Shown here piece by piece: positions 8,764 to 18,574 of a DNA stretch of 64,000 nucleotides (positions within the stretch are counted from its first letter, which is position 1; each line of letters starts with the position of its first letter). The notes under the pieces are model-generated. The model did no database searches, was not told the DNA's origin, and saw nothing but the letters and a program-made list of their open reading frames with translations. A program made the translations under genes and the position numbers. The stretch is taken from positions 62,001 to 126,000 of the forward strand of contig JAWKZG010000004.1 of assembly GCA_041396125.1 (NCBI GenBank), given 5' to 3'. This DNA is from JAWKZG01 sp041396125. Its GTDB lineage: Bacteria; Pseudomonadota; Gammaproteobacteria; Competibacterales; Competibacteraceae.

Positions 8764-8827
8764 TAACTTTATGTCAAGGCGCTGAATACGCTTGCTGGCA
8801 AGCACTAAAGAGGTGAAAATAAAACCT

Positions 8828-10408
8828 ATGAGCGCTATCGATCCCCCAACCAACACATCTGATGCAGCTGAGTCTGATGCCAGCTCTAATGCTGGTTCTC
8901 ATACTGGGCCAGCCGCTGATTCAAGCGCGACAGGCGACCGCAAAATCCGTTGTGATGCCTGTCCTGTGCTGTGCAATATCCGCCCTGGCCGCACCGGCGC
9001 CTGTGACCGTTATGGCAATCAAAACGGCAAGCTGGTACGCACCGATCCGGTCGTACTGGCCCGGCGAGTAGCGGATCAACAGGGCGCGATGGTGCCTTTC
9101 CTGTCAGGCGATACAGGCTCAGGCCCGGATTGGGACGGCCATCTGATCGCGCAGGCCGATACCTTTATTACCGGCATTGGCTCCGGCACAACTTATCCCG
9201 ATTACAAACCCGCACCGTTTATCGTTGCCAGTAAACCTCGTGGCGTGGATATGGTCACGGTGGTGACTGAAGGCATCTTCAGTTATTGCGGGGTCAAGCT
9301 CAAAATCGACACCGACCGCTATATCGGCCCGGAACAGGCTGCAGTGCGCTGCCAGGGGGAGCAGGTCGGCCATGTCACTACCGCCGAGTACGGTTCGCAG
9401 ATGCTGGCGCTGGGCGGGGTACGCCATCTCACTGGCGGCAGCCGGCGCGAAGGCAATATCACCTGCGAGATGATGCTGAACCTGTGCAATAAAGGCCGGG
9501 TGGATTTAAACATCGACGGCGGTGCCAGCCTGAGCGTTCAGGCCGGTCAGCCGCCTGTGATCAACGGGGTACAGGAAGAACGCATGCGGGTTGGCTGTGG
9601 CTCGGCCACTATCGGCATGTTCGCCCAGCAGTGGTATGGTCATGTGGACGAGGTAATTGTGGTGGATGATCACATCACCGGCGTGCTGACCGAGCACCAG
9701 GCCGGGCGTTTTCTGGCGATGCGTCCCGCCGGCATCAAGGTGCGCGGTCGGCGCTCGACGGCCGGGCGCTATTTCCAGGTGGCTGAACCCGGTACTGGCT
9801 GGGGCGGCACCGATATTACCGATCCCCTCGCTATCATTAAAACTATCGATCCGCAGACAGCCTGGCCCGGACTGCGCCTGCTGCTGGTCAGCACCACCGG
9901 CGAAGATGCGGAATATGTCATCCTGGATGAACAGCTGCACCCAACGCCCGCAACCATGCCGGCAGCGGTGCGCAAAGTGGTTGAACGCATCGGCGAGAAC
10001 TGCGAACCGGCCCTGACCACGGTGCTATTCATGGCCGGTGCGGGCGGCAGTCTGCGCTCAGGGGTGACCGAAAACCCGGTGCGCCTGACCCGTTCAGTGA
10101 AAGAGTCGCTCACCCGCGTAACCTGCGGCGGTGCTCCGGTGATTATCTGGCCAGGCGGCGGCATTACCTTTATGGTGGACGTCACCCGGATGCCGGACCG
10201 GGCGTTCGGCTATGTGCCTACTCCGGCTATTGTCGCGCCCATCGAATTCACCCTGCGACTGGAAGACTACGCCGCGCTGGGCGGGCATATGGGCAATGTG
10301 CAACAACTGAGTGAACTGACCTGCGACGATACCGCACAGTACACCGACTGGCTGCCCGGCAACCCCTGGCCTCTCACTCCACTGGGGCCGCCGGATAATT
10401 CCGCCTGA
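8828..10408 (+). CDS. 6-hydroxynicotinate reductase-like iron-sulfur protein
   Basis: About 526 residues. An acidic Ser/Ala-rich leader of 40 residues precedes a ferredoxin-like cysteine set: C42-x2-C45-x3-C49-x9-C59 (CDACPVLCNIRPGRTGAC). The large remainder has glycine-rich segments such as GIGSGTTYPDYKPAPF, MRVGCGSATIGMFAQQWYG and IIWPGGGITFMVD. This is the pattern of proteins annotated as 6-hydroxynicotinate reductase, which reduce the pyridine ring in anaerobic nicotinate degradation. The real substrate here is unknown, and no other nicotinate pathway gene is nearby. ATG 8828 is chosen; an upstream TTG at 8792 is possible. A perfect Fur box lies in its promoter region. Followed 68 bp later by the UPF0280 gene. 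Confidence 0.7.
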   Translation: MSAIDPPTNTSDAAESDASSNAGSHTGPAADSSATGDRKIRCDACPVLCNIRPGRTGACDRYGNQNGKLVRTDPVVLARRVADQQGAMVPFLSGDTGSGPDWDGHLIAQADTFITGIGSGTTYPDYKPAPFIVASKPRGVDMVTVVTEGIFSYCGVKLKIDTDRYIGPEQAAVRCQGEQVGHVTTAEYGSQMLALGGVRHLTGGSRREGNITCEMMLNLCNKGRVDLNIDGGASLSVQAGQPPVINGVQEERMRVGCGSATIGMFAQQWYGHVDEVIVVDDHITGVLTEHQAGRFLAMRPAGIKVRGRRSTAGRYFQVAEPGTGWGGTDITDPLAIIKTIDPQTAWPGLRLLLVSTTGEDAEYVILDEQLHPTPATMPAAVRKVVERIGENCEPALTTVLFMAGAGGSLRSGVTENPVRLTRSVKESLTRVTCGGAPVIIWPGGGITFMVDVTRMPDRAFGYVPTPAIVAPIEFTLRLEDYAALGGHMGNVQQLSELTCDDTAQYTDWLPGNPWPLTPLGPPDNSA

Positions 10409-10476
10409 CAACCTGAACCCGCGCGTGCATCGCCAGCCGGCACACGGCCAGTCTGCATACAGTACATCGGACTGAG

Positions 10477-11337
10477 ATGGCATCAGCACCGCAATCCGCC
10501 CGCCTGCCCGACGGCCGCCTGCATCTGCAGCATGGCCCGATTGATCTGATTATCGAAGCCTGCGGAGCGCTGGCCGAAGTCGAGGCCGCCTACCAGCAGG
10601 CGATAGATTCTTTCCAAACCGTGCTGAGTGGTCTGGTCAGCGAACTAAGCGTGTTGCGCACCCCGCTTGATGCGACAACCTGCCCGGTTCTGCATAATGC
10701 CATCGCACAGCGCATGCTGGCCGCAGTCTGGCCGCATCGGGCACGATTCATCACCCCGATGGCAGCCGTGGCCGGCGCGGTAGCCGATCATATGCTGGCT
10801 GCGCTCACACAGCAGCGCGAACTGCGCAAAGCCTATGTCAATAACGGCGGTGATATCGCGCTCTATCTGAATCCCGGCGAACATTTCAAAACCGGCCTGG
10901 TAAGCCGGGTTGATCAGCCGGCCATCAGCGGCATCTGCACCCTCCACGCCGCCATGCCGGTACGCGGGATAGCGACCAGCGGCTGGCGCGGGCGTAGTTT
11001 CAGTTTAGGTATTGCCGATGCGGTAACTGTACTGGCGACCCATGCGGCTGGTGCAGACGCTGCCGCGACCTTGCTCGGCAATGCGGTGATATGTGAGCAT
11101 CCGGCCATTCAGCGCCAGCCGGCCCGTGCGCTGGACCCGGACAGCGATCTGGGCACGCTGCCGGTGGTTGTCGAGGTCGGCCTGCTGGATGACGCTGCCG
11201 TTGCCCGCGCGCTCGACAACGGCCAGAAAATGGCCACAACACTGCAGCAGGATGGTCTGATCAACGGTGCCGTATTATGCCTGCAGGGACAATACCGGGT
11301 GATCGGTCAGGATGTCGTGCTGCTGCCGACCGCCTGA
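10477..11337 (+). CDS. UPF0280 (ApbE-like) family protein
   Basis: 286 residues of the UPF0280 family, which is distantly related to ApbE flavin transferases. Recognisable parts are GPIDLIIEA near the start, MAAVAGAVADHMLAAL, the NNGGDIALYLNPGE segment (ApbE-like NxGGD) and a SFSLGIADAVTVLATHAAGADAAATLLGNAV region. Lies directly after the 6-hydroxynicotinate reductase-like gene, a pairing I have seen described for these families, so a maturation or cofactor role for that enzyme is an attractive inference. Its last 31 bases overlap the 3' end of the convergent sbcC. Confidence 0.72.
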   Translation: MASAPQSARLPDGRLHLQHGPIDLIIEACGALAEVEAAYQQAIDSFQTVLSGLVSELSVLRTPLDATTCPVLHNAIAQRMLAAVWPHRARFITPMAAVAGAVADHMLAALTQQRELRKAYVNNGGDIALYLNPGEHFKTGLVSRVDQPAISGICTLHAAMPVRGIATSGWRGRSFSLGIADAVTVLATHAAGADAAATLLGNAVICEHPAIQRQPARALDPDSDLGTLPVVVEVGLLDDAAVARALDNGQKMATTLQQDGLINGAVLCLQGQYRVIGQDVVLLPTA

Positions 11338-14300
11338 CAACCAGGGCCGCTGAGACGGCTGCGACCACCCGGCAGCGGGATTACCTGGATTTGCGTGCCG
11401 ATGCGCTCTTTCAATTCGGCGACATGCGAGATTACGCCGATCAGTTTGCCGTCCTGACGCAGTCCAGCCAGCGTATCCAATGCTGTTTCCAGAGCGTCCT
11501 GATCCAGTGTGCCAAAGCCTTCATCCAGAAACAGCGAGTCCACCCGCACATTGCGGCTTGCCATTTGCGCCAGCCCCAAAGCCAGCGCCAGACTGACCAC
11601 AAAACTTTCGCCGCCGGACAGGTTTTTGGTCGAGCGGACTTCGCCACCCTGATATTGATCGATAACATTCAGTTCCAGCGGCTGTGCACGATCACGGATC
11701 AATAAATAACGATCACTCATTTTTTGTAATTGCCGGTTGGCCGCCACCACCATCAATTCAAAGGTCAGGCCCTGGGCGAAATTACGGTATTTTTTGCCAT
11801 CATACGAACCAATCAGCTGTTCCAGCCGATTCCAGCGCTCACATTCCTGACGCTGCGCTGCCAGTGCCTGCAGTCGTTCGCGTTGCAGGGCCTGCTGGCG
11901 GCTGTTTTCGGCCAGCCGATCCTGCAAGGCACCGAGTTGGCGCTGCACCTCTTTCAGTTCGGCGGCACTGCGTTCAAAGATCTGATGGATCTGTTCGCGC
12001 GGCTGTTCGGTCAGCGCTTTGGCACGTTCCTGCGCCAACCGGGCACGGGTATCCTGACGCCGCGTTTCGAGTTCGGTCTGACGTCGTCGCAGCGCTTCAT
12101 CCTGCTGCTCCAACGCCTGCTGCTGCTCATGCTTGAGACTGGCTGCGCAATAATCCGCCTCGTCCTTAAAGCCACAATCACTCAACTGGGTGAGGAAAGC
12201 CGGCTCCAAGTCGGCCAGGGTTTGTTCAAGCTGCCGGATGGAGGTCTCCAGACGTGCAATTTCGCGCTGCCAGTGCACGGCTTCATGATGGCGCTGCTGA
12301 TAATCGTGCTGACATTGGGCTAGGTTTTCACGCACGGTCTCCAGTATGTTTTGCAGCTTTTGTTCCTCTGCTGCCGGATCTTTATCACCGTACAAGGCTG
12401 TGCGGTTGTTAGTGACAACCGTCAGTCTCTCAGCCAGGACCGCGTGCTGCTGGCGGTATTTTTCGAGGTCTTTGTGCAGGGCCTCAAGCCGCGTTTGCTC
12501 GGCTTGCAAACCGACCTGCAGCAGCGATTTTTGTTTTTCCTGTTCCTGTTGCCAGGCTTGCTGTTTGCGCCACTCGTCACGACGCTGACTGAGCTCGGCT
12601 TGCAGGGTGTCCAGCGCTGCAAACGCCGGCACCGACAGCCCATACAGCGCCAGTTCCTGGCCTAAGTCGTGCTGTAAAGCCTGCAGTTGCTGATCCAGCT
12701 CAGCCGCTTCCTCACCAGCGCGCTGCTGCGCCTGTGCAGCCCGTTCCCGCTCCCGACTGAGCTGGTGCAACTTCTCATTGGCTTTGTCCAGTTCCTGGCG
12801 CTGGCTGCTGATCCGGGTCAACAGCTCTTTCTGCTCGCGGGCTAACTGCTCCGCCGTACGAATGCTTTCCACGCTATGCTGCAGCCGCTGCTGCAAACTG
12901 AGTTGGCAAGACTCGATAGCAGACTGCTCCGGGCTGATATCCAGCTCATGACAAAGCCGCTGACAGTCCTGCTCGGCAAGCGCCAGCTGCTCAGCCTGGG
13001 CGTTTTTTTCACGCTGGATCTGTTGTCGTTCCTGGGTCAGTTCAGCTTGCCTGATTTGCTGTCGCTCCAATTGCCCACCGAGCGTGCGCAGCGCTGTTTT
13101 GAGTTTTTTCAGTTCAACTTCTGTCTGCTCGGGCTGGGGGCTGTTACCCGCCGCATACGGATGCTCGGGTGCACCGCACAAAGGACAGGGAACACCGTCT
13201 TGCAGGCGCTTGCGCTCGTCTTCCAAAGCCCGGATACGGTGCAATAGCGTCAGTTTTTCCTGCTGTTGCTCAAGCTCGTGTTCCAGCTGACGCTGGCTAG
13301 TACGCTGCTGCTCGATACTGCTTGCCAATGCGTCAAGCTCCGAGCACATAGCCTGCTCCCGCTGCTGCAGCTCGGCCAGGGCCTGTGCGGTAACCTGAAT
13401 GCGCGCCAGTGTCACCGTCAGGGCTTCGCATTGGCGACTCTGTTCCTGCAGACGCTCCTGTTCGGCCCGCAATTCGGCCAGCTCACGCCTGTCAGTAACC
13501 TCGTCAATCTGACGCCCCAAAGCATCAAACTGATTTTCCATCTGCAGCAGGCGGTCACGCTGTTGCTGCACCTCAGTCGTACAGCTGGCGTACTGTGCAG
13601 CGCTGGTTGCTACAACTTCGGCGCTGATTGCCAGCGTATGCTGCAATTGTCCACGCCGGGTTTGCAGGGCGCGCCAGCGTTCAAACCGTTGTTGCAGACC
13701 AGCCAGATTTTCAACCAGACCGGCATCGGCACTGTGCGCGGCCAGATAACACTCAGCCGTCGCCAGTTGCGTCTGACAGTTCTGCTGTTGTTGTTGCAGG
13801 GTGTTAATCCGCTCCTGCAGCTGCCGGCACTGCTGTTCACTGTCGGCCAGTTGCTGTTGGCCGGTTTGCTGCTGCTGCCGCAGTGTGGCCAGTTCCCGGT
13901 CCAGCTCCTGCACCTGCCGGATCAACCCGGTTTCCTGCTGCAGTGTCTGCTGCGCCTGCTGCTGGTTCACCTCTGCTGCCTGCCGGGCGGTCAATGCGCT
14001 GGCTGCTGCGGCCGCCGCAAGGCGATGCTGCTCACGTGCTTGCGCCATCGCTTCCTGCTCACGCTGGCGCAGCTGGCGGGCATTGCGTAACTGGTCGTAG
14101 TGGCGATCCAGCCGCAGCGCCTGTCTGGCCCGTTGCAAGATATATCGCTGTGGCTGAAACGCCAGCTGTTGCTGTTCAAACGCCTGCCAGTCCTGTTCCA
14201 GCGCGCTTGCTTGCTGTTCCAGACGGCTGATTTCAGCCCACCAGTCCAGCACCGTGCGAGCCTGCTCGTATTGACCGGACAGCGCTGTTTCCTGCTGTTG

Positions 14301-14984
14301 CAGCGTTTGCTGCTGTGTGCGCAGCACCTGTTCTTCCTCGGCGCTTAATAAACGCAAACCCGCCAGTTCGGCTTGCAGGGATTCCAGTTTTTTGTTTTCT
14401 TCTGACCAGCGCTGGTGGGTTTTTTGTGAGATCTGACTGTAAATCGCTGTGCCGGTGATCTGTTCCAGCAGCGGACTTCTGGCATCAGGATCAGCATGCA
14501 GAAACGCGGCGAAACCGCCCTGTGCCAGCAGCATGGAACGGGTGAAACGATCAAAGTCCATGCCGGTAACCTGCTCCACCCGTTTGATAACCTCGCGCAG
14601 CTTGTTCTCCAGCACGGTGTCGGTAAGCGCATCGACAATCTCGTGTTTGGGTGTTTGCAGGTCACCACTGGCTTTACGGCGGGCACGATGCTGACTCCAG
14701 TGACAACGGTAACGCCCCTGGGTGGTTTCGAAACTGACTTCAGCAAAGCATTCGCCGGTCTGGCGTGCAAAAATCTCGTTGCTGCTTTTGCTGATGTTTT
14801 TCAGGCGCGGGGTTTGACCGTACAGTGCCAGACAGATGGCATCCAGGATTGTGCTTTTGCCGGCCCCGGTCGGCCCGGTAATGGCAAAAATACCATCGGC
14901 GCTATACGCCGGGTGGGTAAAATCGATCAGCCATTCACCCGCCAGCGAATTCAGATTCTTGAACCGAACCTGCAATAAACGCAT
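11307..14984 (-). CDS. sbcC: Exonuclease SbcCD, subunit C
   Basis: 1225-residue SMC/Rad50-like ATPase. The N-terminal lobe has FAITGPTGAGKSTILDAI (Walker A) and the Q-loop region FTRSMLLAQGGFAAFL. Very long Gln/Glu/Leu-rich coiled coils flank the zinc hook CPLCG (near residue 595). The C-terminal lobe has LSGGESFVVSLALALGLA and DSLFLDEGFGTLD. With SbcD it resolves hairpins and palindromes and processes double-strand breaks. ATG overlaps the sbcD stop by one base. The many long frames on the opposite strand are shadows of the biased coiled-coil sequence. Confidence 0.95.
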   Translation of the reverse strand: MRLLQVRFKNLNSLAGEWLIDFTHPAYSADGIFAITGPTGAGKSTILDAICLALYGQTPRLKNISKSSNEIFARQTGECFAEVSFETTQGRYRCHWSQHRARRKASGDLQTPKHEIVDALTDTVLENKLREVIKRVEQVTGMDFDRFTRSMLLAQGGFAAFLHADPDARSPLLEQITGTAIYSQISQKTHQRWSEENKKLESLQAELAGLRLLSAEEEQVLRTQQQTLQQQETALSGQYEQARTVLDWWAEISRLEQQASALEQDWQAFEQQQLAFQPQRYILQRARQALRLDRHYDQLRNARQLRQREQEAMAQAREQHRLAAAAAASALTARQAAEVNQQQAQQTLQQETGLIRQVQELDRELATLRQQQQTGQQQLADSEQQCRQLQERINTLQQQQQNCQTQLATAECYLAAHSADAGLVENLAGLQQRFERWRALQTRRGQLQHTLAISAEVVATSAAQYASCTTEVQQQRDRLLQMENQFDALGRQIDEVTDRRELAELRAEQERLQEQSRQCEALTVTLARIQVTAQALAELQQREQAMCSELDALASSIEQQRTSQRQLEHELEQQQEKLTLLHRIRALEDERKRLQDGVPCPLCGAPEHPYAAGNSPQPEQTEVELKKLKTALRTLGGQLERQQIRQAELTQERQQIQREKNAQAEQLALAEQDCQRLCHELDISPEQSAIESCQLSLQQRLQHSVESIRTAEQLAREQKELLTRISSQRQELDKANEKLHQLSRERERAAQAQQRAGEEAAELDQQLQALQHDLGQELALYGLSVPAFAALDTLQAELSQRRDEWRKQQAWQQEQEKQKSLLQVGLQAEQTRLEALHKDLEKYRQQHAVLAERLTVVTNNRTALYGDKDPAAEEQKLQNILETVRENLAQCQHDYQQRHHEAVHWQREIARLETSIRQLEQTLADLEPAFLTQLSDCGFKDEADYCAASLKHEQQQALEQQDEALRRRQTELETRRQDTRARLAQERAKALTEQPREQIHQIFERSAAELKEVQRQLGALQDRLAENSRQQALQRERLQALAAQRQECERWNRLEQLIGSYDGKKYRNFAQGLTFELMVVAANRQLQKMSDRYLLIRDRAQPLELNVIDQYQGGEVRSTKNLSGGESFVVSLALALGLAQMASRNVRVDSLFLDEGFGTLDQDALETALDTLAGLRQDGKLIGVISHVAELKERIGTQIQVIPLPGGRSRLSGPGCQAVGSSTTS

Positions 14985-16219
14985 TATTCCGCCTGACTGT
15001 CGGCGTGTTGCAGTGCGCTGATGACTTCACGGTAGGCGGTCTCCAGCGCAGGCCGGTCGTCGGATGTTACCTCATGCGCGTCCAGACAGCGCTGGAAAAC
15101 CTCCAGCGGGTTCAGCTCGTCCAGCGATTCGGCATCCTCCGTACTGTGCAAAGTCTGCGTCAGCAGGCGCTTGTTTTTGACTCGCAAAATTTCCAGCCGG
15201 GTATCTGCGATCAGCTCGTCCAGTTGCGCCCGCAAATCACCGATCAGCTCAGCCCCATCGTACGTAATTTCCAGCCAGGCCTGGCTTTGTTCCGCCCGCA
15301 AGGTCTGCAAACGCTGCTGAATGGTTTGCCAGTCGCCGCCAATGCGTTCCAGCGCCTGCCAGCGCGGTACTGCAATATCCTTGACTACAGGCGGTTCACC
15401 TGCAGCGGTGAATTCCACCAGCAGCACCACTTTGCGCTGATTGGCCTCGCCGAAACCCATCGGAATAGGTGAACCGCTATAGCGCATATGTTCCTGCCCC
15501 GCCACTTTTTGCGCCACATGCAGATGTCCGAGTGCCAGATAATCGATACAGGATGGAAAAATATCAGCGCCGACATGCGCCAGTGAACCGACGTAGAGAT
15601 CACGCACACCGTCCCCTTCGACGGTTTTCCCGCCTGCCGCAAACAAATGTCCCAGGGCAATAATCGGGACCGGACTGGCCAGCCCGGCGCGTATCTGCTC
15701 AGCCAACGCGCCGACGGTTTGATAGTGCTCCCGGATACCATCGAGCAATTTGCGCTCTTTATCCTGCAGGCTTTCACCAGCTTCCGCTTTACGGATATCA
15801 CGATCGCGCAGATACGGCACAGCGCAGACGATCAGTTCTGTTTTGCCATCTGCATTGCTCAAGCTAAGCACTTCATCGACAGGATTATCGCTCGCCCCGC
15901 CCAGCACATGCACATTGAGATAGCGCAGCAAGGCCTGCGGCGCGTCCAGCAGACTTGGTGAATCGTGATTGCCCGCAATCACTACGACATGACGGCAGAC
16001 AGAGTTGGCAATAGCGTGCAAAAACCGGTAATACAGCGCCTGCGCGCGATGGCTGGGGGTGGTGTTATCGAATACATCACCCGCAACCAGCAACACATCG
16101 ATCTGCTCGCGTTCGAGGGTCTCGGTCAGCCAGTTCAGGAAAGCTTCGAACTCTTCATAACGGGCGCGATTATAGAGCGTGCGCCCTAAATGCCAGTCGG
16201 AAGTATGCAGAATTCTCAT
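14984..16219 (-). CDS. sbcD: Exonuclease SbcCD, subunit D
   Basis: 411-residue metallophosphoesterase nuclease. Metal-binding motifs in order: HTSDWHLGR (residues 5-13), LLVAGDVFDN, VVIAGNHDSP and, further on, ALGHLHVAQ. The C-terminal capping region is typical of SbcD, and length matches the family. First gene of a two-gene operon with sbcC. The DNA before it (16220-16305) is a short spacer after the upstream hydroxylase gene. Confidence 0.95.
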   Translation of the reverse strand: MRILHTSDWHLGRTLYNRARYEEFEAFLNWLTETLEREQIDVLLVAGDVFDNTTPSHRAQALYYRFLHAIANSVCRHVVVIAGNHDSPSLLDAPQALLRYLNVHVLGGASDNPVDEVLSLSNADGKTELIVCAVPYLRDRDIRKAEAGESLQDKERKLLDGIREHYQTVGALAEQIRAGLASPVPIIALGHLFAAGGKTVEGDGVRDLYVGSLAHVGADIFPSCIDYLALGHLHVAQKVAGQEHMRYSGSPIPMGFGEANQRKVVLLVEFTAAGEPPVVKDIAVPRWQALERIGGDWQTIQQRLQTLRAEQSQAWLEITYDGAELIGDLRAQLDELIADTRLEILRVKNKRLLTQTLHSTEDAESLDELNPLEVFQRCLDAHEVTSDDRPALETAYREVISALQHADSQAE

Positions 16220-16305
16220 GCCCGTACCCGGCTATTCAAGCGGCGGACATTCGGCCAGCACTTTTTCAAGAGTACCTGCTCACGATCACCGATTCAGGAA
16301 TTATT

Positions 16306-17529
16306 TCAGGATGCCAGCACCGTCTGCCCCGGCAAGGTCAGACGTGGTTGCCGGCCCGCCAGCCCCAGGGCCACGCGCATGGTCTGGTGTTTCAGCGGTC
16401 GCAGGCCATCCGCCAGATACATGCCGCTATTGCGCGCCAGACGCAGCACAGGATTGGTATTGCTGAACGTGCGGTAAAACGCATCGGTTGCGGTCAGCAT
16501 CAACAGATTGTCGTGACGCCGCCAGCGTTCGTACTTGCGCAAAGCATTTAATGCCCCCGGATCACGCCCTTTCGCGGTGGCATCGAGTAATACCTCCGCC
16601 AGTACAGCAGCATCCAGCAGGCCCATATTCACGCCCTGCCCCGCCAGCGGATGGACCGTGTGGGCCGCATCGCCCAGCAATGCCACCCGCTCCTGCACAT
16701 AGCGGTGTGCATGCATCCGACGCAGCGGAAAACTGGCCCGTCCGACCATTCGTTGAATACCACCCAGTTCCGGCGGGAAAGCAGTTTCCAGCTCAGTCAG
16801 AAAATCCTGATCAGGCAACGCCCGTAAGCGTCGCACCTGATCTGGCCGGTGGTACCAGACCAGTGAGGCATGCCGTTGCGCCAGTGGCAGAAAAGCCTGC
16901 GGCCCGCTCGGTGTGAAGCGCTGCCAGGTCATATGCTGCTGCGGCAAATCGCTCAGGATAGTGACTACCAGCGCTGCCTGTTCATAATCCCAGGCATGCG
17001 TGCCAATACAGGCCGCTTCGCGTACTTTGGAACGCGCACCGTCAGCGCCGATCAGCAAGCGTGCACGCAGCGTCCGATTGTGGCAGCGCACCACGACCTG
17101 ATCGGCTTCGATGCTGATTGATCGGGTCTCGACCGGGCGCAAGAGTTCGATATTGCTGAAATCCTGACAACGCTCCAGCAGATTTTCCTGCAGCAGCCGG
17201 TTTTCAGCAAAATAACCGAGTGCGGGGGCATCGATATCGGCGCAGTCAAAACGCGTGGCAGCGCCACCGTCTTCCCACACACGCATAGCATCGAAAGGAC
17301 AGACCCGACCGCTCGCCTCAAGCCGCGACCAGACACCGACATTTTCCAAAAAACGCTGATTGGCCAGGCTGAATGCCGAAACGCGCAGTTCGAAGGGGGC
17401 ATCCGCTGCCAGCGGAGCGGCTGGCTCGGCTTCCAGCAGAGCGATGCGCAGCGGGCTGTTACCCAACGCACAAGCCAGTGCGCCGCCCACCATGCCACCA
17501 CCGATGATAATCAGATCAAAATCATTCAT
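16306..17529 (-). CDS. UbiH/UbiF/COQ6-family FAD-dependent hydroxylase
   Basis: 407 residues. The FAD Rossmann motif is at the start (LIIIGGGMVGGALA), then the second FAD motif LIGADGARSKVREAA and the third motif VALLGDAAHTVHPLAGQG with NMGLLDA. These are class A flavoprotein monooxygenases that hydroxylate the ubiquinone ring. Which ring carbon is modified (UbiF, UbiH, UbiI or UbiM type) cannot be settled by eye, so no symbol is given. Stands alone between sbcD and an AT-rich 225 bp spacer that probably holds its promoter. Confidence 0.88.
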   Translation of the reverse strand: MNDFDLIIIGGGMVGGALACALGNSPLRIALLEAEPAAPLAADAPFELRVSAFSLANQRFLENVGVWSRLEASGRVCPFDAMRVWEDGGAATRFDCADIDAPALGYFAENRLLQENLLERCQDFSNIELLRPVETRSISIEADQVVVRCHNRTLRARLLIGADGARSKVREAACIGTHAWDYEQAALVVTILSDLPQQHMTWQRFTPSGPQAFLPLAQRHASLVWYHRPDQVRRLRALPDQDFLTELETAFPPELGGIQRMVGRASFPLRRMHAHRYVQERVALLGDAAHTVHPLAGQGVNMGLLDAAVLAEVLLDATAKGRDPGALNALRKYERWRRHDNLLMLTATDAFYRTFSNTNPVLRLARNSGMYLADGLRPLKHQTMRVALGLAGRQPRLTLPGQTVLAS

Positions 17530-17754
17530 TGACGTCGTGTAAAACCAGAATTAATAGTCAAAGCCATCGTAAAACAGCTTCGGGAGAAGACTCTAAAATA
17601 ACAGTATAGGCTTATATTTGATATAGCTCAATAAACACAAATTATTGATTAATATATCTATTATTATCTATTCTGTTATTTTTAGCAGATAAAAGCCAGA
17701 CCCGTGGACTGCCGTTCAGCGCAGTGACATCGCTAATACACGATGACTACACGA

Positions 17755-18573
17755 TCAGAAGCTGAATTTACGACGGAGTTTCTCCATCAGACTGTCCAGG
17801 GGAATGGTTGTGGCGGTGTGATCGACCTCGTCCGAGGCCCGGATATTGACTACCGCGGTAGTGACGTTATCGTCCGCCCCCCGCTCCAGCGCTGCCTGAA
17901 TCAGCGCCTGGGCGCTGGTATAGCTGTTCGACTGCGCCAGGCAACGGGCGATCTCGTGCTCTTCCAGCATTTTACTCAAGCCATCGCTGCACAGCATATA
18001 GGTGTCGCCCGGCTGCAAGGGGAAACTCGCCACGTCCAGCTCCAGAACATTCTGCGACCCCACAGCACGTGTTATGACATTGGACATGGGATGGTGCTGC
18101 GCTTCCTGTTCACTGATCAAGCCCCGATCCACCATCTCCTGCACATGGCTGTGATCATGTGTCAGCTGCTGCAACTGACCGCCGCGCAAGCGATAAATAC
18201 GGCTGTCGCCCGCCCAGATGACACTACCGTGCTGGCGATAGACTGCAAAAACCACCACTGTACTGCCAATGGTCTGACGCCGGTATTTCTTGGCGGATAC
18301 CATCTGCAGGGTCTGATTGGCCTGCATCAAAGCCTGTCTGATCGACCCCAGCAAAGCGTCCTGGCTGGGTGGAGCTGTGATAGCACGCAGTTTCTCCACG
18401 ATAGTCTGACTGGCAAAATCGCCAGCCTCATGCCCGCCCATGCCATCGGCAACAGACCACAGACCGGCTTCGTCACTCAGATGCGGCAATTCCAAAAACG
18501 AGTCTTCGTTGATCTTTCGAACCCGACCCACATGAGTATATGCTGCCGATGACCAGACCAGATGTTTTGTCAT
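17755..18573 (-). CDS. pppA: T6SS PP2C-type serine/threonine phosphatase
   Basis: 272 residues of PP2C fold. Motifs: VRKINEDSF, VADGMGGHEAGDFAS, GSTVVVF, VIWAGDSRIYR, MLCSDGLSKM and GADDNVTTAVV, which supply the Mn/Mg-binding aspartates. PppA opposes the PpkA kinase in post-translational control of T6SS, acting on the FHA protein. ATG 18573, two bases after the tagF stop and preceded by GGGGGAG, is preferred over 18597. Last gene of the leftward T6SS operon; no kinase gene follows in the window. Confidence 0.9.
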   Translation of the reverse strand: MTKHLVWSSAAYTHVGRVRKINEDSFLELPHLSDEAGLWSVADGMGGHEAGDFASQTIVEKLRAITAPPSQDALLGSIRQALMQANQTLQMVSAKKYRRQTIGSTVVVFAVYRQHGSVIWAGDSRIYRLRGGQLQQLTHDHSHVQEMVDRGLISEQEAQHHPMSNVITRAVGSQNVLELDVASFPLQPGDTYMLCSDGLSKMLEEHEIARCLAQSNSYTSAQALIQAALERGADDNVTTAVVNIRASDEVDHTATTIPLDSLMEKLRRKFSF

Positions 18574-18574
18574 A

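Noticed and set aside
11307..14984. Several long reading frames opposite sbcC, up to 274 codons
   Set aside because: They are rich in Leu, Cys and Gln because the Gln/Glu-rich coiled coil is read backwards. None has a family motif or ribosome site, while sbcC is unmistakable.
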